A stretch of 64,000 nucleotides of DNA from assembly GCA_947561715.1 (NCBI GenBank), contig OX387198.1:4340001-4404000 (forward strand), written 5' to 3'. This DNA is from Ascidia mentula (taxonomy: Eukaryota > Chordata > Ascidiacea > Phlebobranchia > Ascidiidae). Position 1 is the stretch's first letter, and each line of letters starts with the position of its first letter. Of the stretch, positions 10,444 to 21,171 are shown piece by piece. The notes beneath the pieces were generated by a model. That model ran no database searches. It saw nothing but the letters and a program-made list of their open reading frames with translations, and was not told the origin of the DNA. The position numbers and the translations under genes are program-made.

Positions 10444-11999
10444 TTGAAAACATGGAAATCCTACATCATAAAGTTAGTTGGGATGTCTGGATGACATGTG
10501 TCTTCTTCGCTTTTATGGTTATATATATCCCAGACCTATATGCAAAATTAACATGAATTATAGTCTGCACGTTCTTTTACTGTTACTCGGCGGTAGCGAA
10601 GTATCTTTGATGTTACTGTACTTACTCCAACTACAAACATTGTATACCATATCATTTGCTGAATTTCTCTGACCTGTATCTTTTTCATTGATAAACGTGT
10701 TAAAATATTTAGTTCAAAGAATTCCGTGTGGCCTTCAGTTTGCCGGTATCTACAATTGACAATTTTGATTGGTTTCCGTTAACACTGTACGCATGTCATT
10801 TATTTCTGTCTACACAGTATTACAAAATAAACATTTTTTTGACCAAACACGTGTATACAAGATATCTTGACCAGTTTTATCGCGACTACTAGCCAAGTGC
10901 ATCGGTTTGTCATTTTGCGCAATTCGAGAAATGCCTCTTATGACCCACCTCCATAATCGGGTTAAAAAAATCGCGGCACGTCAAATTCGGAAAATTAAAG
11001 TATTGCCACGTCCTCAAACCGACAGCTCGATACGCTCGCAATCCTGATGGACCGCCAATAATTTAATTACAGACAGCAGACAGCAAATTTGTTGTGGTTT
11101 AACTGGAAGCGTTCGGAAAGTAATCATTCCATGCAAACCGGATGTTTGGTATGTTTCATTTTCTAGTTCACACGCCAGTAGGAAGTGTAATACTGTGATA
11201 TAGGGGGTGGAATTGGAATTGGTCAGGGTAAGTACTTTAACTTTGGTAGACTTGAATGAGAACTGCAAGATAATATAGCAATATATGTGACATGTAAAAA
11301 TCGTATTTAAGTATTGCCAGTTTGAACAAACAGCTGTAAGAACCCAATTAGTTTTAAAAAGAGTTCGTTTCCAAAGACAGAGGAGTGTTTTCACAAAATG
11401 CTGCACCCAGCAAGATATATTGAACGCTACCGCAAATTTTACAAAGGTTGGTTATTAATACAGGATTAAAGCCCAAATCGTTACGCTGAAAATCGGAAGT
11501 TGTTTAACTCCAGCAGGTCGTTCGTGCGATCAGTTTGACTAAAATAGCACAGTTTGTCACGAATTTTCATGTCAATCTAGTGCTAAATCACAAGTAAGTA
11601 ATTTGGGATCGGTTGTGTAACCAGTATTTATGTTACGACGAGACGCTAGACAAACAGTGGAGGATTGTCCTATTTTGAGAAATGGAATAATATTGCAAAT
11701 TCTTCTGGATTAATTGAAGATAGTCTTTGTGTTTGTATCTATTTCTTAGCAGATATTTAACAAAATTACAAATGTAATGTTCTTCGCAAAACTTTTTAAC
11801 AATAACTGATATGCATTTGTTGTTAATACCGCAACATATGTTAGGCATATAAATTTGATCAGTTGCTGATTTTTGGGTTAGTTCGTAGACTCGGTATTCC
11901 GGAATTTACATTGTATTGATGTTTAATTTAAAAAGATTTTGGGACATTCTTGCTCATTACACTGAAGTTCAATCGTATGAGTAAGGTGAAACCAGCACA
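10444..11999. other. Duplicated intergenic DNA upstream of the orphan SLCO exon
   Basis: No coding exon is recognised here or in the matching part of copy 2 (12598-14153). AATAAA near 10827 could end the receptor transcript. The small open frames are identical in both copies but lack homology or good context, so I do not call them genes. Confidence 0.5.
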
Positions 12000-12084
12000 A
12001 TGGCACAAAGTAAACAAGTTGAAGATGTTAAGGTGGACGAGACTACGTGTGGATTGCAACTGGATTATGGATGTTGCCCCAGTC
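12000..12084 (+). pseudogene. Truncated duplicate of SLCO exon 1
   Basis: ATG at 12000 opens the same reading frame as the working exon at 14154 (MAQSKQVEDVKVDETTCGLQ). It breaks off after CCCAGTC at the duplication junction, losing the last eight coding bases and the splice donor. Reading on meets an in-frame TGA within a few codons of copy 2. Compared with the working exon it has one amino-acid change (Glu for Asp) and one silent change. Its promoter region is duplicated too, so a short aberrant transcript is possible. Confidence 0.8.
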
Positions 12085-12136
12085 GTCTTTATAGTTGAAT
12101 CAAAGTTTTAATAAACATTTTTTTTCTTTCTTGCAG

Positions 12137-12338
12137 AAACAAACAGAAAAAAGAAAATGATGAAGCAAAAAATAAGAGTATTCCACTACCAGGTAACATG
12201 CACTTCAAATGCTTATTCTTTTTAATATAACATGAAAGTTTTACAGACGATGCGCCAGCACATTACGAACAAATCAACAACATTCCTACGTATATGAACG
12301 TAATTGTTCAAACCCCTGAGCGCGTTTATGAAAACTAA
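12137..12338 (+). pseudogene. Orphan duplicate of the last two CTLD receptor exons
   Basis: Exons 12137-12192 and 12247-12338 repeat the receptor tail exons 9983-10038 and 10093-10184 without change, splice sites included. They encode YEQI-x5-YMNV and the stop. No membrane or ectodomain exons precede them. They could act only as alternative terminal exons of the upstream receptor by splicing over copy 1. Confidence 0.75.
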
Positions 12339-12349
12339 CAGAAAATTGT

Positions 12350-12597
12350 GTATAAGCTGCAGACAGATGGCCACTGTTTCGACCTAAAAGGTCTCATCAG
12401 TGCAGCTGGTGTGATTATAGGACGACTTTACTGACCAAACGGCCAAGCAAAGACTTCCACTTTGTGATGACTATACAATCACCGTCATCCGTTGGGCACC
12501 AAACGGATGAGACCTTTTAGGTCGAAACAGTGGCCATCTGTCTGCAGCTTATACACAGTTCATATTATTGGCTCCACATTGCTTAACAGAAAATTGT
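12350..12597. mobile_element. Foldback insertion, copy 2
   Basis: Identical to the element at 10196-10443, with the same flanking 14-bp repeat at 12336-12349 and 12584-12597. It was copied as part of the tandem duplication, so the insertion is older than the duplication. Confidence 0.75.
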
Positions 12598-14153
12598 TTG
12601 AAAACATGGAAATCCTACATCATAAAGTTAGTTGGGATGTCTGGATGACATGTGTCTTCTTCGCTTTTATGGTTATATATATCCCAGACCTATATGCAAA
12701 ATTAACATGAATTATAGTCTGCACGTTCTTTTACTGTTACTCGGCGGTAGCGAAGTATCTTTGATGTTACTGTACTTACTCCAACTACAAACATTGTATA
12801 CCATATCATTTGCTGAATTTCTCTGACCTGTATCTTTTTCATTGATAAACGTGTTAAAATATTTAGTTCAAAGAATTCCGTGTGGCCTTCAGTTTGCCGG
12901 TATCTACAATTGACAATTTTGATTGGTTTCCGTTAACACTGTACGCATGTCATTTATTTCTGTCTACACAGTATTACAAAATAAACATTTTTTTGACCAA
13001 ACACGTGTATACAAGATATCTTGACCAGTTTTATCGCGACTACTAGCCAAGTGCATCGGTTTGTCATTTTGCGCAATTCGAGAAATGCCTCTTATGACCC
13101 ACCTCCATAATCGGGTTAAAAAAATCGCGGCACGTCAAATTCGGAAAATTAAAGTATTGCCACGTCCTCGAACCGACAGCTCGATACGCTCGCAATCCTG
13201 ATGGACCGCCAATAATTTAATTACAGACAGCAGACAGCAAATTTGTTGTGGTTTAACTGGAAGCGTTCGGAAAGTAATCATTCCATGCAAACCGGATGTT
13301 TGGTATGTTTCATTTTCTAGTTCACACGCCAGTAGGAAGTGTAATACTGTGATATAGGGGGTGGAATTGGAATTGGTCAGGGTAAGTACTTTAACTTTGG
13401 TAGACTTGAATGAGAACTGCAAGATAATATAGCAATATATGTGACATGTAAAAATCGTATTTAAGTATTGCCAGTTTGAACAAACAGCTGTAAGAACCCA
13501 ATTAGTTTTAAAAAGAGTTCGTTTCCAAAGACAGAGGAGTGTTTTCACAAAATGCTGCACCCAGCAAGATATATTGAACGCTACCGCAAATTTTACAAAG
13601 GTTGGTTATTAATACAGGATTAAAGCCCAAATCGTTACGCTGAAAATCGGAAGTTGTTTAACTCCAGCAGGTCGTTCGTGCGATCAGTTTGACTAAAATA
13701 GCACAGTTTGTCACGAATTTTCATGTCAATCTAGTGCTAAATCACAAGTAAGTAATTTGGGATCGGTTGTGTAACCAGTATTTATGTTACGACGAGACGC
13801 TAGACAAACAGTGGAGGATTGTCCTATTTTGAGAAATGGAATAATATTGCAAATTCTTCTGGATTAATTGAAGATAGTCTTTGTGTTTGTATCTATTTCT
13901 TAGCAGATATTTAACAAAATTACAAATGTAATGTTCTTCGCAAAACTTTTTAACAATAACTGATATGCATTTGTTGTTAATACCGCAACATATGTTAGGC
14001 ATATAAATTTGATCAGTTGCTTATTTTTCGGTTAGTTCGTAGACTCGGTATTCCGGAATATACATTGTATTGATGTTTAATGTAAAAAGATATAGGGACA
14101 TTCTTGCTCATTACACTGAAGTTCAATCGTATGAGTAAGCTGAAACCAGCACA

Positions 14154-17100
14154 ATGGCACAAAGTAAACAAGTTGAAGATGTTAAGGTGGACGATACTAC
14201 GTGTGGATTACAACTGGATTATGGATGTTGCCCCAGTCAGAAACGGTGAGGCAAAAATTCATGCATATACTTCAAATCTCACCTACAATTGCTGCGATCC
14301 CATCGCAGACGGTGATTCTCCGCAAGGAAAGCGCCTAATTCGATAAACTTAAAGGTTGTATCGGTGTCCATGTTATTTTAAGTTTTACACCGCATTTACG
14401 TTGTAGTCTTTTGCGCAAAATGAACATGATTTGACTCACAGACATAATTGCAAAAAGTGCAAACCACGTTTTCGCTATTTCACACAGCTCACAAAGTTTA
14501 ACGAGTTAATTATAATTAAATGCTAATATTCACGCACAGAAAACCTTTGAGGATTCTGCAATGTTTCGCAACACCGCGCTCCGTTCTTGCTCTGTTTTGT
14601 TGCCTTGGATTCACGCAGGGTTTTGTTACAAACGGAATGTTGGCCTCCTCACTTTCCACCATCGAGAAGCGGTGAGATTATTGGTATAAAAATTTAAATT
14701 TCATTGACCAAGGTTCACATAATAGGTAGAAAACCTAAACGGTAATCTTTCCTTTAAAAATCTGGGTTCGAATCCCGGTACAGTCAAATCTCTATTGTGT
14801 TCCTAATACTACGGTCAATACGTAACATACATTTAAACACAAGCTACCAAATTTATTGCAGATTCGGCCTAAAAAGTGCAGAATCCGGTCTTCTTTCCAG
14901 TTTAATTGATATTTCTGCGGTCGCTGCGACACCCATAGTGATGTTTCTAGGTGGCCGGGGTCATAAACCATTGTGGATCGGCTGGGGTACCGCGCTTATG
15001 GGAGCAGGATGCATGTTGTTCGTGGTACCTCACTTCGTAGCTCCTCCATACGCTGCCAGTGGTCATGGGAACGACAATTTTCTCTGTACACGGAACACAA
15101 CAGTGGAAACAAGAGATACAAGTCTTCGCAACTACAGGTAAACTTCGGAGAAATAGAAGATTGTCGAAACATAAAGATAGCAATTGTAATCTACAGGCTA
15201 CGTTGTTTGTTTTTGCTTTCGTGCTAATTCATTTGCCGCAGCGCTTCTTCGGATCCACGAGTAAATGATCGCTTTACGACTTACGCCTTGTCCACTCTAC
15301 AAAAGCAATAAACTAACAAAAAAGAAACATTTCATGTTCACGGACGCCAAGGCATGATTGCCCCAGCACTGCTGAGGTCTTTACATGGCTCATATCGTTT
15401 TACGATGACATCGCAGCCAAGATATTGTGCTTTTACAGTCGGGGAAAAATGGCTTTATTCCGACTTGGCTGCGATGCGATTGCAAGTTATAAAATGTGTT
15501 TAAAAACGGTCTGTGTAATTGTAGATACACCCTTTACGTGGCAAACGTGATAATTGGTTGTGGATCGGCTCCTCTCTATACGTTGGGCCTGACTTTCTTG
15601 GATGAAAACGTTGCGCAGAAACTATCGTCCCTATACCACGGTGCATGGAGTTAATTCTTCATCTGGTGATTTTTGGTATCAATAATATCATTAACCACTT
15701 CTTTTTTTGGTATTACAGGCATTTACTTCGCAGTGACAACAGCGATAGGACCTGCTCTCGGGTATTTTGCCACAGCAGCAGTTTTAACTGTTTTCACTAA
15801 CATCGGAGAGAAGTAAGTTGTCCTGGTGTTTTGAAAGTATTTGTTATCTCTATATAGTCCGCATTGATCATGGGAAGAATAACATGATGCAGCTTGATGT
15901 GATTGCAGCGTGTATGATAAATTTTGATATCCGATAGTCCTCATCATTATTATTTGTTTTATGCCCAACCGTAAAAGGGGTATTTTTTAATGTTCAGAAA
16001 AGCACACCCGAGTCTGCATGGCTCTGTATAACAATACGTTGTATTAGTAGCTCTGTTCCGCTTCATGATATCGGGTGTCCAGGGATTACGAACTACACTG
16101 AAATATTTTTTTTAATTTGAAGGCTTTCTTCAGCCCCCCAAAAAACAAACCACACAGAAAATAAATACCTGCTTTCTAGGGTGAACATAACCAACGACGA
16201 TGCAGCTTGGATTGGCGCTTGGTGGCCAGGTTTTATAGCTTGTGGAGTCTGTTTTTTTGCGTTATCAAGTAAGCGTTTGTTTTGCTGAACATTTTTATAT
16301 GAAACTACCTTTAAAGCAACAAGCATTGTGCGTGTGTTAGCGTACCCAGGGTGGAGCCGAAGAGACCGTTTACTCGCTTAAACCCAAAAATATTCGGTTT
16401 TTACCATATTTCGACCAAAGCAATACGCCACTGATTGTGACTTTGCGACCTTTAAAATGTATCGAATTCCTTGTGTTTCAGCCCCAGTGTTATTATTGCC
16501 TCGCAGTCTTCCTGAAAGCGATGAAATGAGGAAGATTAGGGAACAGCAGGAAGTCAACAACAAAGAAACCAAGCAGACCACCAGGTAGACATTCTACAAG
16601 ACCATGAATTCTGTTTAGAAATATGTTTTTTCGGCCGTATATCCATCCTTTACATCCGACTTTCGCAAAAATATAAATACAGTATACAAACAAACGTTTT
16701 GATATATTGGCTGCTGAAATATTGTTGCGACTTTTTCAAATTTCCAAAAAACCTTAATCAGATCACACGTGATTTTAAAATTAATTCGTCAGAAAGTCGA
16801 ATTTCGAAAAACAACTATCGTAAGCAGCCGTCTGTCTTATTTTGAAAGTACAAACAGATTATTATACTTTGTTGCAACGCAGTTTGAAACAGCTATACGA
16901 CGGCGTTGCAGTTCTCCTTCGAAACCCCACATACATTTTGATGTGTTTTGCGAGCATTGCTGACGTGGGGGTTCCAGGCGCCCTGGCAACGTTTTCTCCC
17001 AAGTATATTGAAGTCATTTACAGTCGAACACCGACCGAAGGCGCCCTGTATACCGGTAAGACATAGAGTAGCCTGTACTGTGTAAAACGTATAAAAGCAC

Positions 17101-19620
17101 TCTAAGTAAAAAAGTAGAGTTTGCAAAAACAAAAGAAAGTTAGTGCCCATTTGTGTTCACATGTTGTTTCTAAACCATGAACTACAAGCCTTTATTTTAC
17201 TAAACATTGCACCTTTGCCGCCCATTTTTTGCTATAGCATGCAAAAAATCTTCTCTTTCAAGTCGGCTATTGTTTCTATGTTCATCCCAATAACATTATG
17301 TCCGACAACCACACAAGCAAAATTTCTTCACAGGCCTTGGAGCGGTTGTTGGAGGTACGCTGGGATTCGTGGGGGGTGGATTTATTGTCACCAAAGCTAA
17401 GTTGAAAGTCGTCGGTATATTGAAACACTGCTGTTTGTTCACCACAATATCCCTTCTTCTTACTGGTTGCATGTTGATGCATTGTGGGGATATTGGTAAG
17501 CTACATGTTGACAACTAAGCCGTTTTAACATCAGGGCAGCAATGCGACAACCGCTTACGGTTCTAACCTGTTCTGTTTTCGTCACTTATCGCAAGCGTTG
17601 ACGGCGTAATTGTACCACTACGACGACAAAATTATGTAAAAATTAAGAAAATAAAATTCTTCCAGTAGCCAGTGTTTTCATTGTTGATATATTAGAACGC
17701 GTGTGACCTCTGAAGGTCATTCACTAAGAGACTGTAATACCAAGAATTCTTTTGTACGTCAGAATACTACAGTATCTTAACCTGAAAACAGAGTTTGCGG
17801 GAGCAACGAGGCCGTACAGCAATGCCTCTTCCTACCTCTCATCCACCAACTTCACATCATCCTGCAACTTGAAATGCGGATGCCTCAGTGACGTATACCA
17901 ACCAGTGTGTGGAAATAATGACGTCACTTATTTCTCGCCTTGCTTTGCCGGTTGCTCACTTACCTACAACCAAGTAAGAAAGCCAGTTTTTTTTATTCGG
18001 AATTCGTTCAATATTAAAATTTGTAGGTGGATTTCAAAACCTTATTGGGTCCACAGGACCTATGCACTAATTAGATTAAAAAAAACTTATTACATTAAAT
18101 CAATATTTTCCGAAACTGCACTTTATTGCAAATCATAGACAGTCATGCAATTATAACATGCACTGTTGCACACTAAAATATTGTACATATCAATACTGTT
18201 GTTGATATTTTATGTAAATCCCAGCGTTTAATTTATATTACATATCAACAACAAGTCTTTACAGTACATCAACAATTTAAAACACGTTGAGTAAAAATGT
18301 CGAAACGTTTTCAGACATATTTCAACTGCTCGTGTATCGGAGAAACCCAATCTACCAATATGACAGCTACACCGGGAAGTTGTTCCAATTCTAACTGTTC
18401 TTTGTTCATCCCGTTTATCTGCTTATTATTGGTTTCGATGTTGACAACATTCATTTGCTTCAGTCCAAATTTGCAGGTCGGATGCAATTTGACCCGAAGG
18501 CATCCATGTTTAAATAAAACAAAGGATGAAACACTACCGGTTATATTCACACAATAATATTGATCAAAACTACTTTGTTTAATATATATGCTGATATTTT
18601 TGTATATTGTACCTATAGTAGTAACATACAGTATTTGTAGGTAATTCTGAGGGTCGTCCCGTTCGAACAAAGATCTCTGGCGATTGGTCTACAGGTAAAT
18701 AATCTACACCAGGGTTAAAAGTAAAAAAAAAATTACCGAAACAATTGAATTTACGGGAAAAAACACCATTGTGTTGTCGTATACTAGGTGATAATTCTTC
18801 AATAAGTGAATAAATTTATTAAATTTTAAGTTTCAAGTATTTTGGATACACTAGTCGTAGAATTCTTACCGGGACTGTACATGGCACCGGACAGTTCCGG
18901 CTTACTGTTAGCACTACTGTATATTTATACGCTATTGCTGCGTCAGGCAATTACGTACGGAGGATTGGGAGTCTTTCCCATAACCATTGTGATTGGCCGG
19001 CTGTTAGACTTGGCTTGTTCAGTTTGGAGCACTGAGAATGGAGTGATTTCATCTTGCAAAAGATATTTCTCGCAACAAGCAACATTGTACATGTTTATTT
19101 TCATTGTGGGTTTAAGGGTAAGTACTGTTTCCGAAAAAAAATAACATTTCTAAAGAATATAAATAAGCATTGAGCCAATTACATAAATTTTGTGAGCTGC
19201 TCACAAATTGATATGTAAGTAACAATAACAGAAAATATAATGACAGCAAATATAAAATATATTGAAACATACATGGGTGCTTTACTTACGATTATAAAAC
19301 TCTTTTCTACGTACGTTCACTGTACTTTATTCATCGCCTATTGGACTTTTCGTCAAATACTTTTTCTTCGCACAACCTTTTGTCATAAAGCAAAGTTTTC
19401 CTTTTTAATTAATCTATATGTAGAAGTTACTGCCAAGACATGTTTGTGCCATTTAAAGGACATTGTCCGACCATTCAAATAGAATCAGTAATAAGATTGT
19501 GATGAAATTAAATGTTTCCAGGCCATGTCCCTGATCTGCTACAGCCTTGCTTACGTCATCCAACGCAAACAACCGACAGAAAAAGTAAGTGCTGAGGTCA
19601 ACGAAATCACTGACGAATAA
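14154..19620 (+). CDS. SLCO: Solute carrier organic anion transporter (OATP/SLCO family), 634 aa
   Basis: Sodium-independent uptake transporter of the major facilitator superfamily, in the plasma membrane. Fourteen exons close in frame: 14154-14245, 14540-14671, 14862-15137, 15525-15640, 15719-15812, 16180-16268, 16482-16584, 16883-17055, 17334-17495, 17792-17973, 18315-18476, 18641-18694, 18947-19117 and 19522-19620. Diagnostic segments are TIEKRFGLKSAESGL after helix 1, GCGSAPLYTLGLTFLDENV, the WIGAWWPGF signature before helix 6, LPRSLPE, and LLRNPTYIL. A cysteine-rich Kazal-like loop follows (CGCLSDVYQPVCGNN...CFAGC), then VPFEQRSLAIGLQ. Length is close to typical family members. Exon 12 lacks a perfect match to the usual YIPTP motif (GVFPITIV instead). 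Substrate and subfamily cannot be decided. The start lies in copy 2 of the tandem duplication. Confidence 0.92.
15409..15476. repeat. Perfect 13-bp inverted repeat in SLCO intron 3
   Basis: CATCGCAGCCAAG at 15409-15421 and its reverse complement CTTGGCTGCGATG at 15464-15476 are separated by 42 bases. The unit could form a hairpin or be the remnant of a small element. It is in the intron between SLCO exons 3 and 4, and no function is evident. Confidence 0.6.
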
Positions 19621-21171
19621 CAGATTCGCGAAGAATGTAAATTGCACCAATCCAATGATCTATGAATCTGCTCAACAAAAAATCCATTCCTGTTGCTTTG
19701 GAAGGCAAAATACCATTGATACGATAAGAATCAGTCTGTTCTATGCTTAGTGGTACCGATAGATTGCTTTTTTCTTGTCCTCATTTTAACCTCGTTTTTT
19801 GTTTATAACCTTACACCATACAAACGATCGTAATATGTCTTCAAATTACTGCAAATTGTGTGTGCGACTACGTAAAATAAAGACGATCGTTTCCTCACAT
19901 AAATGTGCAGTTAACTTTGTCACACAAAAAACGAGGCAATTTCAACAAAGCTAGTATCTATTCGAGCGCAACAACGACTCGCATGAGAAGCACATAAACG
20001 TGAAAGATCGTTTAACACAATATGATCACACATGTAGAAACGAATAAGCAGACTATAAAGTCATAACTACGACAAGTTTGCTGCAAAAAGTGATGCCGTC
20101 GTTACGCGTTCGCACTAAAGATAGAATCCATGGGTTCGCGAAAACTGTGCCAATTGTAAAACAGTGGGAAATTGGATGAATCGTTCTCGAGGAAATACGA
20201 ATATTTTTGCCGTCTGTGGAAAAATGTACGACGTGGGTCGTCATGACAACGAGTCACCGAGGTTTTTCACTTCACGAAACAAAAACTTCGATTTTCCCTT
20301 TTCGTTCACAGTTGCTTTACTGTGACCTGAATGCAAATGAACGACAGAATTTCTGCTGTGGTTTCGCGTTTGACGAATGAGTGACAAACAACGTAACCGA
20401 AGCCGATCAAAGAAGTCTGTTTGACCTTCTGAGGGCACAAATGCGCGGCTGACACTGATTGGTGAGGATAGACTTATGTGGGCAAATTAAAACGGCGACA
20501 TACAGGGAGGTCACCAGATGTGGAAGAAGTCTTGCAAGAGGTTTTAACTGACGGAAAGGACGATGGGTGTTGCACCAGGAGAGCACCGATTGCAACAGTG
20601 CACTCTAGCGGCGTAACGACTTGAATACGTGGTCCGCTTGCGGCGCCACTTACGATTTTGTTGAACTTGAAAACAAGCGCCTAAAAACGTGGCGCGCGTC
20701 ACCGAAACTTTTCGAGGCAACGCGAAAAATACTGAGCAGTCAAACGAGGTTCGACGTTGACACACCAACAGGGCACTGAGACGTAACAATAGAAACGTGC
20801 CTAGAGCGAGCGATAAATAGAGTGAAGCGTACAACTGTTTATAGAAAAGATTGAACACGCCATCCAAGCATGCAGCACAAAAACATAACAATGTGTGACA
20901 TCACAAAGTCAAAGACTGTTAAGTCACACTGTGCAGGGCCAAAACACTTGATTGGGCAGTACTTGGAATCATCGAGCGCGATACGTAAACTACGCTTTGT
21001 CTTTATGACGTAACAGAGCGCGCGACATCACAGAGACTGCAGCACAACGTCATAGTGGCTGCCACTTGATAACAATACAGCATTATTAAGTCCATCACAA
21101 GGACTAAAACCTACCTATAACGTCATAAATGTGCGATGGTTACGTCACAGTTGCGGAGGTTTGTGACGAGG
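19621..21171. other. Intergenic DNA between convergent SLCO and STRN genes
   Basis: This holds the 3' flanks of both genes. From about 20050 to 21100 it becomes richer in CG dinucleotides than its surroundings and has several minus-strand open frames. They have no recognisable domain and no splice structure, so I call none of them. Confidence 0.45.

Larger units (their letters stand above)
9931..12084. repeat. Tandem duplication, copy 1 (2154 bp)
   Basis: The block starts GTCTTTATAGTTG at 9931, seven bases after the end of exon 10 of the upstream receptor. It ends GTTGCCCCAGTC at 12084, where copy 2 starts immediately. It contains the two last receptor exons, a foldback insertion, about 1.5 kb of intergenic DNA and a truncated first exon of the SLCO gene. 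There is only one base of homology at the junction (C at 9930 and 12084), which suggests end-joining or template switching rather than recombination between long repeats. Confidence 0.95.
12085..14238. repeat. Tandem duplication, copy 2 (2154 bp)
   Basis: Direct repeat of 9931-12084 at a constant offset of 2154. By eye only one substitution (11016/13170) separates the copies over the first 1.9 kb. Nine substitutions lie in the last 217 bp (from 11868/14022). This copy ends inside SLCO exon 1, which continues intact into unique sequence, so copy 2 supplies the working SLCO start and its upstream region. Confidence 0.95.

Noticed and set aside
13135..13560. Minus-strand frames repeated in both copies of the tandem duplication (11014-11406 and 13135-13560)
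   Set aside because: They are identical only because the block is duplicated; one substitution changes their length, and no domain or splice pattern supports coding.
14739..14790. A B-box-like sequence (GGGTTCGAATCCC) suggesting a tRNA gene in SLCO intron 2
   Set aside because: No A box, D arm or acceptor stem can be paired upstream at tRNA distance. At most it is a remnant of a tRNA-derived repeat.
19473..19485. Minus-strand ATTCTATTTGAAT, resembling the start of the Ciona spliced leader as I remember it
   Set aside because: The match stops after 13 bases, the following bases do not give the leader end and splice donor, and it lies inside an SLCO intron. Treated as chance in AT-rich DNA.
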